From Oceanobacillus iheyensis HTE831 (GTDB lineage: Bacteria > Bacillota > Bacilli > Bacillales > Amphibacillaceae), in contig NC_004193.1 in NCBI RefSeq assembly GCF_000011245.1, positions 2,954,501 to 3,018,500 of the forward strand: DNA of 64,000 nt, read 5' to 3'. Shown here in pieces: positions 36,004-44,238 of this stretch (position 1 is the first letter of the stretch; every line of letters starts with the position of its first letter). The notes under the pieces were generated by a model. That model saw only the letters and a program-made list of their open reading frames with translations. It did not search any database and had not been told where the DNA came from. The translations under genes were made by a program, and so were the position numbers.

Positions 36004-37083
36004 ATGGCAAATAAGAAAATCTTTTTTTCTGTGACAGCAAGTGCAGTAGTAGCATCAGCATTTTTTGCAGTAGATGAAGCAGAAGCAGCATCGCACAAAG
36101 TACAATCTGGAGACTCTTTATGGAAGATTGCACAGCAATATGGCACATCTGTTTCAACTTTAAAGTCTATTAATAATTTATCTACGGATGTTATTTATCC
36201 AAATCAAGTATTGAAAACAAGTAAGTCTAGTTCAGGGAATTCCAATAACTCAAACTCTGGTAATTCCGGTTCTAGCTCAAGTAATTCAAATAACTCCACC
36301 TACACGGTTAAACGTGGAGACACATTAAGCGGAATTGCTTCTAAGCACGGTATTTCATTATCTAATTTGATGAAGTGGAATAACCTATCAACTACATTAA
36401 TTTATCCTGGTGATAAATTTGTCGTAAGTAAAAATGGTTCAAGTAATTCCGGATCAAATAACTCCGGTTCTAACTCAGGAAATTCAAATAGTGGCAATTC
36501 TAATTCTGGAAGCTCAAAAGTACATTCAGTTAAATCAGGTGATACATTATCCGCGCTTGCGTATAAGTACAATACAACTGTATCGAATTTGAAAAAATGG
36601 AATAACTTAAACTCCAGCCTTATCTATGTTGGACAGAAATTAAAGGTTTCTTCAAGTGGAAGCAGTGGCAATAATAATAGTAATAATGGCGGTAGTGATT
36701 CTTCTAATGTAGATGTTGATTACAATGTAGATAAATTAATTAGCACAGCAAAAAGCTTAAACGGAACTCCTTACGTATGGGGAGGATCTACACCAAGTGG
36801 ATTTGACTGCAGTGGGTTCATCTATCACGTATATAATAAAGCAGGCAAAGACATTTCTCGTACTTCCAGCCAAGGATATTTCGATCGTTCCTACTATGTA
36901 AATTCACCACAAAAAGGTGATTTGGTATTCTTCAAGAATACGTATAAATCTGGTATTTCCCACTTAGGAATTTACATTGGCAATAATCAATTCATCCACG
37001 CAGGATCAAGCGGCGTACAAATTACTAGTCTAGATAATAGCTACTGGAGCAAGCACTTCGATAGCTTCAAACGTTTTTATTAA
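36004..37083 (+). CDS. LysM-NlpC/P60 peptidoglycan endopeptidase (LytE/LytF/CwlS-like)
   Basis: A 359-residue secreted enzyme. The signal peptide runs to about residue 28 (ends EAEAA). Three LysM domains at ~30-72, ~98-141 and ~175-218 ([48 protein letters not shown]) are joined by Ser/Asn/Gly-rich linkers. A C-terminal NlpC/P60 domain follows, with catalytic Cys in [11 protein letters not shown] and His in [10 protein letters not shown] and FIHAGS. It cleaves D-gamma-glutamyl-meso-DAP bonds. GAGGGGG precedes ATG. A possible WalR box lies upstream. Confidence 0.93.
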   Translation: MANKKIFFSVTASAVVASAFFAVDEAEAASHKVQSGDSLWKIAQQYGTSVSTLKSINNLSTDVIYPNQVLKTSKSSSGNSNNSNSGNSGSSSSNSNNSTYTVKRGDTLSGIASKHGISLSNLMKWNNLSTTLIYPGDKFVVSKNGSSNSGSNNSGSNSGNSNSGNSNSGSSKVHSVKSGDTLSALAYKYNTTVSNLKKWNNLNSSLIYVGQKLKVSSSGSSGNNNSNNGGSDSSNVDVDYNVDKLISTAKSLNGTPYVWGGSTPSGFDCSGFIYHVYNKAGKDISRTSSQGYFDRSYYVNSPQKGDLVFFKNTYKSGISHLGIYIGNNQFIHAGSSGVQITSLDNSYWSKHFDSFKRFY

Positions 37084-37154
37084 TATGATATGAACTAAGT
37101 GTGGTTAGGACATAACAAAAAATATTAGTCAAAAGACGAATGAAAGCTAAAATA

Positions 37155-37332
37155 AGCGTAAGAAATATACGGAGACTCCTTGAAAATCAAAAATTGATTT
37201 TCTGCGTGCGATGCAATGCTGTCGCAGTCTTCCTTGTCCTATGGGAGCAAGGCCTAGGTGAGACCACGGAATGCGGAGCATCCGGAGGCTCACCAGCCGC
37301 CTTAGGATAAGCGCTGTATATTTCTGAAGCGG
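37155..37332. repeat. Dispersed Bacillaceae-type structured repeat (GGAGACTCC...GTGAGACC...GGAGGCTCACC)
   Basis: AGAAATATAC at the left pairs with GTATATTTCT at the right. Between them lie GGAGACTCC, AGGTGAGACCACGGAATGC and GGAGGCTCACCAGCCGCC. This layout and wording are familiar from non-coding repeats scattered through Bacillaceae genomes. Short frames across it are spurious. Copies elsewhere in the genome cannot be checked here. Confidence 0.55.
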
Positions 37333-37422
37333 GTTTTTAATACCCATTCATTCGGATTTTTCTTTTGCGAAATACTTTTTGGCCAACCTCATTTAATTTA
37401 AGATAATTGTACCTCATATTAA

Positions 37423-37473
37423 AAAAAAGGGATTATCCCATGTATTATTTTACATGTGGATGATCCCTTTTTT
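37423..37473. terminator. Bidirectional terminator
   Basis: AAAAAAGGGATTATCCCATGTA and its counterpart TACATGTGGATGATCCCTTTTTT form a long, nearly perfect stem. It sits between the convergent LysM hydrolase and NERD genes. Confidence 0.85.
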
Positions 37474-38425
37474 ACTTCAAGAACCATTTCTGCTGTTTCT
37501 TATTAAATACATAATTTGCATGTTTTAATAAATGTTTTACGATATGTCTTGATTTTACATGAAGCCATCTTGATGCTTCTCTGTTGGTTAACGAGCGCTG
37601 GAAGATGTAATAATAATCCATCAATGCTTGCCGATGTGCATGTTTCGAATTATGTTCACAAGACTGACATTGCCATTTTCCATTATGACGAATCATACCT
37701 AATTTCCCGCATTCCGGGCACCCAACTCCAGTTAAGACATCGCCTTCCTTTATACTATATTTCTTCATGATGTTGATTTTCTTTTTTTTACATACAGATT
37801 TCAAACGATCCCCCAGTTTCTGATGATCAATCTTTGGTGAATGAACCGATTTCTTCTCTTCCGTATCTGTTATGGTTTTATGGAGTTTATTAACCATTAC
37901 CACGGAGTCATTCATCGGTACCGTATCTTGCATGATCTTCATCATTATTTTCGGATCACTAATGACGATAAAAGCCTCTATCGATAAATGATGTATATCT
38001 TGAGATTCCAACCATTTTTGTAATTGAATTTTTTTAAATTCTAATTGTTGGAATGGAAATAATTCCTCAATAATAAGTTTGGGTTTATATGGCACATTTT
38101 GAATTTGTTCGGAAGTAAATTCAAATGCCGGTTCAACAATGTCGTTATTTACATCAATAATATAGATGGTATATGGTGTAATAATCAAATTATCTACTTC
38201 TAGATATTGGTTTTCAACTTTAATATACACTTCATGCAATATCGTATAAGATGCGCCAATCGCTTTTAAAGAAAAATCAACGGAAGTCATACCAAGAAAA
38301 TGTCGGTGACTTTTAGAGTAATGTTGTTCAATTATCTCTTTCTCTGTAAAGTCGGCTCTCAATCTGGCCAATATTGATTCATATGAATTCAATATAATTG
38401 GCTTCTTCCTTTTCTTGATAATCAT
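37472..38425 (-). CDS. NERD-domain protein with C-terminal zinc ribbon
   Basis: A 317-residue protein. The NERD (nuclease-related) domain occupies about residues 40-150 (HRHFLGMTSVDFSLKAIGA, EVYIKVENQYLEVDNLIIT, IYIIDVNN). A zinc-ribbon-like motif follows near residues 235-260 (CPECGKLGM and CQSCEH). NERD proteins in bacilli are usually chromosomal, single-domain and of unknown function, with a predicted nuclease fold. It is monocistronic, convergent with the LysM hydrolase, and divergent from the cupin gene. Confidence 0.8.
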   Translation of the reverse strand: MIIKKRKKPIILNSYESILARLRADFTEKEIIEQHYSKSHRHFLGMTSVDFSLKAIGASYTILHEVYIKVENQYLEVDNLIITPYTIYIIDVNNDIVEPAFEFTSEQIQNVPYKPKLIIEELFPFQQLEFKKIQLQKWLESQDIHHLSIEAFIVISDPKIMMKIMQDTVPMNDSVVMVNKLHKTITDTEEKKSVHSPKIDHQKLGDRLKSVCKKKKINIMKKYSIKEGDVLTGVGCPECGKLGMIRHNGKWQCQSCEHNSKHAHRQALMDYYYIFQRSLTNREASRWLHVKSRHIVKHLLKHANYVFNKKQQKWFLK

Positions 38426-38654
38426 TCAAAATCACATTCCTCTATCTATCTCTAAATCTCACAAATACTTGGGTTTATGAATAATCTTTTTAACTATAAA
38501 TTTCACAGCAATTCTCTTATTCTACCATCAAATTGTCGTTCATTTATATATAAAGCATTGCCTAAAGTACCATATACAAATCTAGGTTATTGTCACAACC
38601 ATTCCATTCTTCACATAGGCTACTATTGAAAATTTTACGAATGGAGTTGTAATT

Positions 38655-39662
38655 ATGGCAGGATTATCACCTATGGAGTTTTATTCAAATCCAAATAGAC
38701 AGTACTTTTTAGACGTAAATCAAGAGCGCCTATTCACCCGTAACGACGAAAATTACATTAATCGTCTAGGCAGAGATGTATTAGATACACTTGGAGATGT
38801 ATCTTTATTAGATATATATTTAAGTACCGGTCGCGTAGTAGAACCGCATTATCATCCGAATGCGGCTGAGCTGGTCTATTGTATTTCCGGAAGTGCCGTT
38901 GTATCACTAATTAATCCATTCACAAATGAGAAAAAGAATTTTACAATTACTCCAGGAGAAGTCGCAAATATACCTAAAGGTTGGTGGCATTGGGAGGAAG
39001 CTTCCGAAGATCAAACTCATTTAATAGCTATATTTGATGCACCATATCCAGAGTATATTCTTGGTTCGGATATCCTAACAAAAACACCTGTGGAAGTGAT
39101 GGCACATACGTATTGTCTTGATCCAGATACGTTTAGCGAAGCGATCGCACCAATTGGTAACCAATCCATTGTTATTGGACCAACAGACGCCTGTGTACAA
39201 AATCGCGAAGAGCGAAATTCAGGAACCACTGAACAAGAATCTATCGAGGAAACGAATCCAAGCAATCAAGACCAGATAGATCAACCTATATATCAACACA
39301 CTTTACCACAGTTCACACCAGCAAATTTACAAGCACTTGCATACCATACACAACCAGCCAACTCATCTCCGAATCAATCGGATAATTGGGAAAATCAACA
39401 AATTCAAGGACAACCAGAAAATCAATCGAATTGGCATCCAGAACAGCAACCTTATCTATTATACCCACAAATGAATCAAGTAGGTACAAATTTAAACTAT
39501 CCACTCCAACAGACAATGTATCCGAATCACGCAGCATCTCAACATCATCCTATTAATCATTACCCCCAACAACCTAGAAATTATGATCAACCAGTAAATA
39601 ATTTTAATGGCGGACCAGTATATTACTACCCGAATCCAAATGGAAATAACGATTCTGTATAG
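38655..39662 (+). CDS. Germin-like cupin protein with Gln/Asn/Pro-rich tail
   Basis: The first ~170 of 335 residues form a cupin with a complete metal site: EPHYHPNAAELVYCISG gives His, His and Glu, and PKGWWHWEEA gives the last His. This resembles oxalate-decarboxylase/germin domains, usually manganese enzymes. From about residue 185 on the sequence is low-complexity (Gln, Asn, Pro, His, Tyr), like spore-coat or surface proteins. The function is unknown; a spore-surface or storage role is a guess. GGAGTTG precedes ATG. A small gene follows 75 bases downstream. Confidence 0.75.
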   Translation: MAGLSPMEFYSNPNRQYFLDVNQERLFTRNDENYINRLGRDVLDTLGDVSLLDIYLSTGRVVEPHYHPNAAELVYCISGSAVVSLINPFTNEKKNFTITPGEVANIPKGWWHWEEASEDQTHLIAIFDAPYPEYILGSDILTKTPVEVMAHTYCLDPDTFSEAIAPIGNQSIVIGPTDACVQNREERNSGTTEQESIEETNPSNQDQIDQPIYQHTLPQFTPANLQALAYHTQPANSSPNQSDNWENQQIQGQPENQSNWHPEQQPYLLYPQMNQVGTNLNYPLQQTMYPNHAASQHHPINHYPQQPRNYDQPVNNFNGGPVYYYPNPNGNNDSV

Positions 39663-39737
39663 GACTCAAGTCCGGTAATATTCGCAACTCCTTGTCCATA
39701 CACTGTACAAATGGACTTTTTGAGGAGGGAATAACGA

Positions 39738-40130
39738 ATGAAAACAGGCGACTATTCTGTTACAGAAGATATGCTATCACGATACTTTGAATTAAATAAG
39801 CTACGAAAAGAAATTGACTCCGAAATGAAAGAACTTAAAGAGGTATTTCATTCCTATATGGACCACCGAGTAGGAGAAAATAAAAAAGGGGAATATTCAG
39901 AGGGAAGTTATCAGTTAGTACGGCAAATTAGAAAAGCAGAAAAATACCGGGAAACGGAAACCGTAGAGAAATTAGAAGAAATGCAATTACATGATTTGAT
40001 TCTGGTGCAAAAGAAACCAGATGTCACAAAGATTAATGCAGCCGCCGAATTAGGATTGCTCAGGACGGATGAACTTGAGGAATTAAAGACAACCAGCTAT
40101 ACACAGGCTATTGCAGTGAAGAAAGTGTAG
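39738..40130 (+). CDS. Hypothetical 130-residue helical protein
   Basis: I do not recognise a named family. The protein is charged and largely helical (LSRYFELNKLRKEIDSEMKELKEVF, then SEGSYQLVRQIRKAEKY), with no signal peptide or membrane segment. A strong GAGGAGGG site precedes the ATG. It follows the cupin gene on the same strand, so the two may be co-transcribed. Its look resembles small phage/host-nuclease-inhibitor-like or sporulation-associated proteins, but no function should be assigned. Confidence 0.65.
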   Translation: MKTGDYSVTEDMLSRYFELNKLRKEIDSEMKELKEVFHSYMDHRVGENKKGEYSEGSYQLVRQIRKAEKYRETETVEKLEEMQLHDLILVQKKPDVTKINAAAELGLLRTDELEELKTTSYTQAIAVKKV

Positions 40131-40178
40131 GCTGCTTAGGACTGGAGAAACAACTAAATTATCACGCTAAACCGTAAT

Positions 40179-40263
40179 GAAATGCGCCAGGTAATTGGTA
40201 TCTAGGATTGTTAATGATTCGGAATAATCCTTTTCACCAATTTAACTAATGGTGCATTTTTTG
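40179..40263 (+). terminator. Possible imperfect terminator hairpin
   Basis: AAATGCGCCA pairs with TGGTGCATTT (one G-T pair) at the base of a long imperfect stem that also pairs TTGGT with ACCAA, followed by TTTTTTG. It lies about 50 bases after the 130-residue gene. Confidence 0.45.
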
Positions 40264-40402
40264 TTTCGGGATTTATGTGGTTGGCTTGTGCTAATGTTAT
40301 AAGTGTGGGTTCTTTTGCTATACGTTGCTCCTGTGTAGAGTAAGCTAAATTTACAGGATTACCTACACTCATTACCAATATTGATTTTGGAATATCATCT
40401 TT

Positions 40403-40757
40403 ATGAGTTACCTTTTTTCTTTCTCTCTTGAATTATGGGCACTCATCTCTTCTATGAGTTACCTTTTTTCTCTTCTCACTTGAATTATGGGCACTCATCA
40501 CTTCTATGAGTTACCTTTTTTCTCTTCTCAATTGAATTATGGGCACTCATCGCTGCTATGAGTTACTTTTTTTCCTTTCTCAATTGAATTATCGGCACTC
40601 ATTGCCTCTATGAGTTACCTTTTTTCCTTTCTCACTTGAATTATGGGCACTCATTGCCTCTATGAGTTACCTTTTTTCCCTCCTCACTTGAATTATGGGC
40701 ACTCATCGCCTCTATGAGTTACCTTTTTTCTCGATTCCTCGATTTCTGGGCACTCAT
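40403..40757. repeat. Seven-copy 51-52-bp tandem repeat with internal inverted motifs
   Basis: Copies begin at 40403, 40454, 40506, 40558, 40610, 40662 and 40714. Each starts ATGAGTTACCTTTTTT and ends GAATTATGGGCACTCAT plus a short variable spacer. ATGAGT at the start and ACTCAT at the end are reverse complements, so every unit, and every junction between units, can fold. The period is not a multiple of three, so it is not a coding repeat. The spacer from 40131 to 40884 holds nothing else apart from the hairpin at its left end. Confidence 0.85.
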
Positions 40758-40884
40758 CACCACATCGTCATTCATCACTTGACTTCCACTTGCAGTATAA
40801 ATAATCCATCATATTATTTTATTTCATAATTTTTATTTATTTGTACATATTAAAGTTGAAATATATTATTGTGAGGTGATTATC

Positions 40885-41055
40885 GTGGGTAGGGATGAAC
40901 ATAAGAAGTCTAAGAATAATTTTCTTTCACAAACTCCTGAAAATCAAAAGTCAGATGGGCGTGATATTGAGTTCTCAGAGGAATTAGCAGATTATGATGA
41001 CAAAGAGGCTCAAGCTAGAAGCAGTGCAGCTGATAAGCGTGCCAAAGGAAAGTAA
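40885..41055 (+). CDS. YfhD-like small protein
   Basis: A 56-residue, highly charged protein starting at GTG 40885 with GAGGTGAT upstream. Its middle, QKSDGRDIEFSEELADYDDKEAQAR, matches the conserved core of the YfhD family of Bacillaceae (SDGRDVEYS-x-E-x-ADHDDLEAQARA). Members are small, soluble and of unknown function. It is monocistronic: the tandem repeat lies upstream and a strong terminator begins nine bases after the stop. Confidence 0.75.
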   Translation: MGRDEHKKSKNNFLSQTPENQKSDGRDIEFSEELADYDDKEAQARSSAADKRAKGK

Positions 41056-41064
41056 CTAATGCAT

Positions 41065-41097
41065 AAAGAGGCGATTCTACTAAGAATCGCCTCTTTT
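41065..41097 (+). terminator. Rho-independent terminator
   Basis: AAAGAGGCGATTCT and AGAATCGCCTCTTT form a perfect 14-base stem with a 4-base loop, followed by T. It ends the YfhD-like gene. Confidence 0.9.
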
Positions 41098-41198
41098 GCT
41101 TCATCGTAAATTTAATAGGTGGTTAGTTCAGCAGTGAGCCTCTAATTAACTTCCCCCTATTTACAGCCTTAATCAAACGTTTGATCAAGACTCCTCTA

Positions 41199-42374
41199 TT
41201 ACTTACGGTAAGCCGTTTCTCCACGGCATATCGTATATTCAATGTCCATTTGATCATTCACAAGGAGAATATCTGCATCCTTTCCTACATCAATGCTTCC
41301 CTTCTGATCAAAAATGCCAACTTGCTTAGCCGGGTTTACAGAAGCCATTCGGACAATGTCTTCTATTTCTACGCCGTTTAAATCTAGCATATTCTTGACG
41401 CCATCGATCATTCGCAGCACACTTCCAGCTAGACTACCATTTTCAAGTGTTGCTCTTCCCTCTTTTACTGTTACAGGTTGACCGCCTAATTCATAATCTC
41501 CGTCTTCTAATCCTTTTGCGCGCATCGCATCTGTAATAATAATAATTCGTTCTGCTCCCATGGAATCGTAAATTAACTGCATCATCTCTGGTACCACATG
41601 CACTTCATCTGTGATTAATTCAGCACGTAGATCTTCTAATTGAAAAGCTGCTCCGACCGCGCCTATATCACGGTGGTGAATACCGTTCATCGCATTACAT
41701 AAATGCGTTAATTGGCGAACTCCTTGATTTACAGCTGTTTTCATTTGAGCGAATGAAGCATCTGTATGGCCAGCTGAAACATTTACCCCTGAATGATACA
41801 AGCTTTCAATGAATTCCCCATCCACATCATGCTCTGGTGCCATTGTAATGGTGCGAATACTATTTCCAGATGCATGCTGCCAATGTCGAAATTGATCTAA
41901 ATTCGGTTCTGCAATATACTCTTTCGGTTGTGCCCCGGCTTTCGACACTTCGACAAATGGTCCTTCCAGGTGAACACCTACCATTTCTGCTATACCAGGT
42001 TTATTGTCAAACGAATCTACATTCAAAAGAGCTTTTTCAATCTCTTCAGGTGATTGGGTAATTGTCGTAGCCAAAAAACTTGTCGTACCTTCACCAGGAA
42101 GATTCTCTGCTAATCGGAGTAATGTATCCTCCTTCGCATCCATCACGTCTACGCCATAACCGCCATGAATATGCCCATCAATAAACCCTGGGATTGCACT
42201 CCATTCGTATTTTGCATCAATTATTTCCGTATCTTCTGTTGGCTCAAAATGCTCTTCCGCAGAAATAAATCGATCAATTTTTCCGTTTTTTAATAATAAT
42301 CCAGCGTTCATGACTTGTTTATCTTCCATATAGATTGTTTTTATTTTTTTAATCCAAACTGCATCATTCCCCAT
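41199..42374 (-). CDS. nagA: N-acetylglucosamine-6-phosphate deacetylase
   Basis: A 391-residue amidohydrolase. It carries PGFIDGHIHGGYGVDVMD, the metal Glu in GVHLEGPFVEVSKAGAQ, VNVSAGHTDASF, TQLTHLCNAMNG-like RQLTHLCNAM, and the catalytic Asp in IIITDAMRAKG. It removes the acetyl group from GlcNAc-6-P derived from wall turnover or amino-sugar uptake. No nagB or nagR is adjacent, so it stands alone here. A near-perfect palindrome centred on AAACGTTT lies just after its stop (41170-41191); its role is unclear. Confidence 0.92.
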   Translation of the reverse strand: MGNDAVWIKKIKTIYMEDKQVMNAGLLLKNGKIDRFISAEEHFEPTEDTEIIDAKYEWSAIPGFIDGHIHGGYGVDVMDAKEDTLLRLAENLPGEGTTSFLATTITQSPEEIEKALLNVDSFDNKPGIAEMVGVHLEGPFVEVSKAGAQPKEYIAEPNLDQFRHWQHASGNSIRTITMAPEHDVDGEFIESLYHSGVNVSAGHTDASFAQMKTAVNQGVRQLTHLCNAMNGIHHRDIGAVGAAFQLEDLRAELITDEVHVVPEMMQLIYDSMGAERIIIITDAMRAKGLEDGDYELGGQPVTVKEGRATLENGSLAGSVLRMIDGVKNMLDLNGVEIEDIVRMASVNPAKQVGIFDQKGSIDVGKDADILLVNDQMDIEYTICRGETAYRK

Positions 42375-42609
42375 GACTCAATACACTCCCATTCATTACC
42401 TCACATTATGTATATCATTAACCACTATTATATACGTTAAGATGTAAACAAAAAAGATTTCTGTCTATATTTCCCGGGAAATGATAGATTATCAATTAAA
42501 TTGTCAAATTTTTATCCAAAAACAAGAAATTTTTCTATAATTATATTGTAGGTTTAGTCCATATAGTTATATAATAAAGAAATAAGTGTTTTACTTGGAG
42601 GGGAAAAAT

Positions 42610-42996
42610 ATTACTACCGTCTTAACATATGGTACATTTGACATGTTACATATTGGACATATTAATATACTTAAACGAGCCAAAAGTTTAGGTGATTATT
42701 TAATAGTAGGAATTTCAACAGATGAATTCAATACATTGAAATCTAAAAAATCTTACTATTCATATCCAGATCGTAAACGAATTGTAGAAGCCATACGTTA
42801 TGTGGATAAAGTGATTCCTGAATCCACTTGGGAACAAAAGTTAGAAGATATTAAGAAATATAATGTCGATTATTTTGTAATGGGAAGTGATTGGGAAGGT
42901 AAATTTGATTATTTGAATTCGTATTGTGAAGTAATATACTTATCGAGAACAGAAGGTATATCAACTTCCAAGATAAAAGATGACTTCTCTCAGTAA
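42610..42996 (+). CDS. tagD: Glycerol-3-phosphate cytidylyltransferase, apparent AUU start
   Basis: The protein matches TagD throughout: VLTYGTFDMLHIGHINILKRA holds the HxGH CTP site, followed by STDEFNTLKSKKSYYSYPDR, YVDKVIPESTWEQK, VMGSDWEGKFDYL and LSRTEGISTSKIK. It makes CDP-glycerol for wall teichoic acid. GGAGGGG lies seven bases before an ATT at 42610, and starting there gives 128 residues, the usual TagD length. The only upstream alternatives are a GTG at 42586 lacking a ribosome site and a TTG at 42595 inside it, so an AUU start is the best reading. Confidence 0.85.
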   Translation: MTTVLTYGTFDMLHIGHINILKRAKSLGDYLIVGISTDEFNTLKSKKSYYSYPDRKRIVEAIRYVDKVIPESTWEQKLEDIKKYNVDYFVMGSDWEGKFDYLNSYCEVIYLSRTEGISTSKIKDDFSQ

Positions 42997-43021
42997 ATTA
43001 CCATATTAGCCAATTTCCGAC

Positions 43022-43044
43022 AAATTACATTTGAAATGTAATTT
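43022..43044. promoter_or_regulatory. Perfect 23-base palindrome upstream of the LCP gene
   Basis: AAATTACATTT-G-AAATGTAATTT is a perfect inverted repeat placed just upstream of the -35 box of the LCP gene. It may be an operator, or the end of the tagD transcript, although no T-run beyond TTTT follows. Confidence 0.45.
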
Positions 43045-43048
43045 TAAA

Positions 43049-43077
43049 TTTACGTAAAGTTCCGTTCGTAGTACAAT
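43049..43077 (+). promoter_or_regulatory. Candidate sigma-A promoter of the LCP gene
   Basis: TTTACG and TACAAT are separated by exactly 17 bases, about 55 bases upstream of the start codon. Confidence 0.5.
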
Positions 43078-43132
43078 AAAATATGGTTGTCAAGAAATTC
43101 AACCTAATTCCTTTTGAAAAGGAGATTCAAAT

Positions 43133-44197
43133 ATGAAGAAGAATAAATCTGTACCAACACGTACAGTGATGAGAAAAAAGAAAAAACGTAAAATAAGAAA
43201 GCGTGTCTTATTTATTTTACTACCAATAGCTATAGTATTTTTTGGTGTGTTAGGCTACGGCGTTCATTTATATGTTCAAGCTCAAAATGCAGTCTCTAAT
43301 TCCTATGAGGATGAAGGTAGAGAAAAGTCAGCACTTCGAGAAAATCAAGTAGATCCAAATATCGATAATGTTTCCATATTAATTATTGGTACCGATGCAA
43401 ATGAACATCGTGATAATGCGGATAATGCAAGATCAGATGCGCTAATGCTAGCTACCTTCAATAAAAGTGAAGAAAGTGTCAATCTAGTTAGTATACCTCG
43501 TGATTCCTATGTGCATATACCCGAAGTGGGTCGTCAAGACAAAATCACCCATGCACATGCGTACGGTGGGCCAAAAGCGACGATTGAAACTGTAGAAAAT
43601 CTGATGGATATACCAGTAGATTATTATGTTCGTGTAGATTTCCATGCGTTTGTAGATGTTGTGGACGCTATTGGCGGAATCAATGTCGATGTCCCTTATG
43701 AATTTAAAGAATCTAATTCTATGGACAAACGTGATGCTATTCACTTATTAGCTGGTGAGCAAACAGTAAATGGTGAAGAAGCCCTTGCCTTAGCTCGTAC
43801 TAGAAAATTAGATAATGATATCGAACGTGGAAAACGACAAATGGAAATTCTTAATGCAGTAGCGAAAAAAGCTGCATCCGTCAATTCCGTCTTTAATTTC
43901 GACGATGTCATAAATGCTGTCGGTGACAACATGTCTACAAATATGAGCTTTAAAGAGATGCGAACTTTCGTAAGTTATGTAACAGGTGGATTAAAAATTA
44001 ATAACTCAACCTTAGAAGGATCTGATTATCAGCCTGGTTCTACGTATTACTGGCAATTGGATGAAGTAGCACTTCAAGAAACAAAATCTATGCTGCAAGA
44101 GCACCTAGAGATATCGAATCCAACAGTGAATACTGATGCCGAATCATATAACGAGACAAACGAAACTCAAGAGTCACAAGACGCTCAAAATTATTAA
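43133..44197 (+). CDS. LytR-CpsA-Psr (LCP) family glycopolymer-peptidoglycan ligase
   Basis: A 354-residue protein. A very basic cytoplasmic N-terminus (residues 1-24) is followed by a membrane segment (RVLFILLPIAIVFFGVLGYG) and the extracellular LCP domain: IIGTDANEHRDNADNARSDALML, VSIPRDSYVHIPE, FHAFVDVVDAIGGINVDVP and LARTRKLDNDIERGKRQ, which carry the phosphate-binding Arg and Asp residues. The enzyme transfers teichoic acid or capsule from its lipid carrier to peptidoglycan. The acidic, Asn/Gln-rich C-terminus is probably disordered. It lies between tagD and the convergent tagO, consistent with wall teichoic acid assembly. Confidence 0.92.
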   Translation: MKKNKSVPTRTVMRKKKKRKIRKRVLFILLPIAIVFFGVLGYGVHLYVQAQNAVSNSYEDEGREKSALRENQVDPNIDNVSILIIGTDANEHRDNADNARSDALMLATFNKSEESVNLVSIPRDSYVHIPEVGRQDKITHAHAYGGPKATIETVENLMDIPVDYYVRVDFHAFVDVVDAIGGINVDVPYEFKESNSMDKRDAIHLLAGEQTVNGEEALALARTRKLDNDIERGKRQMEILNAVAKKAASVNSVFNFDDVINAVGDNMSTNMSFKEMRTFVSYVTGGLKINNSTLEGSDYQPGSTYYWQLDEVALQETKSMLQEHLEISNPTVNTDAESYNETNETQESQDAQNY

Positions 44198-44238
44198 AAA
44201 AACTACCAATCTACAATTTGTAGATTGGTAGTTTTTTT
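44196..44238. terminator. Bidirectional terminator
   Basis: AAAAAAACTACCAATCTACA and TGTAGATTGGTAGTTTTTTT form a long perfect stem with a 3-base loop. It separates the convergent LCP and tagO genes. Confidence 0.92.

Noticed and set aside
37147..37347. Small minus-strand open frame of 66 codons
   Set aside because: It lies wholly inside the structured dispersed repeat, has no ribosome site and shows no protein-like pattern.
40403..40757. CRISPR array
   Set aside because: Units are contiguous 52-bp tandem copies without unique spacers, and no cas genes are present.
41170..41191. Catabolite-responsive (cre) operator at the palindrome after nagA
   Set aside because: The palindrome CTTAATCAAACGTTTGATCAAG lacks the TG...CA ends of the cre consensus and lies downstream, not upstream, of nagA.
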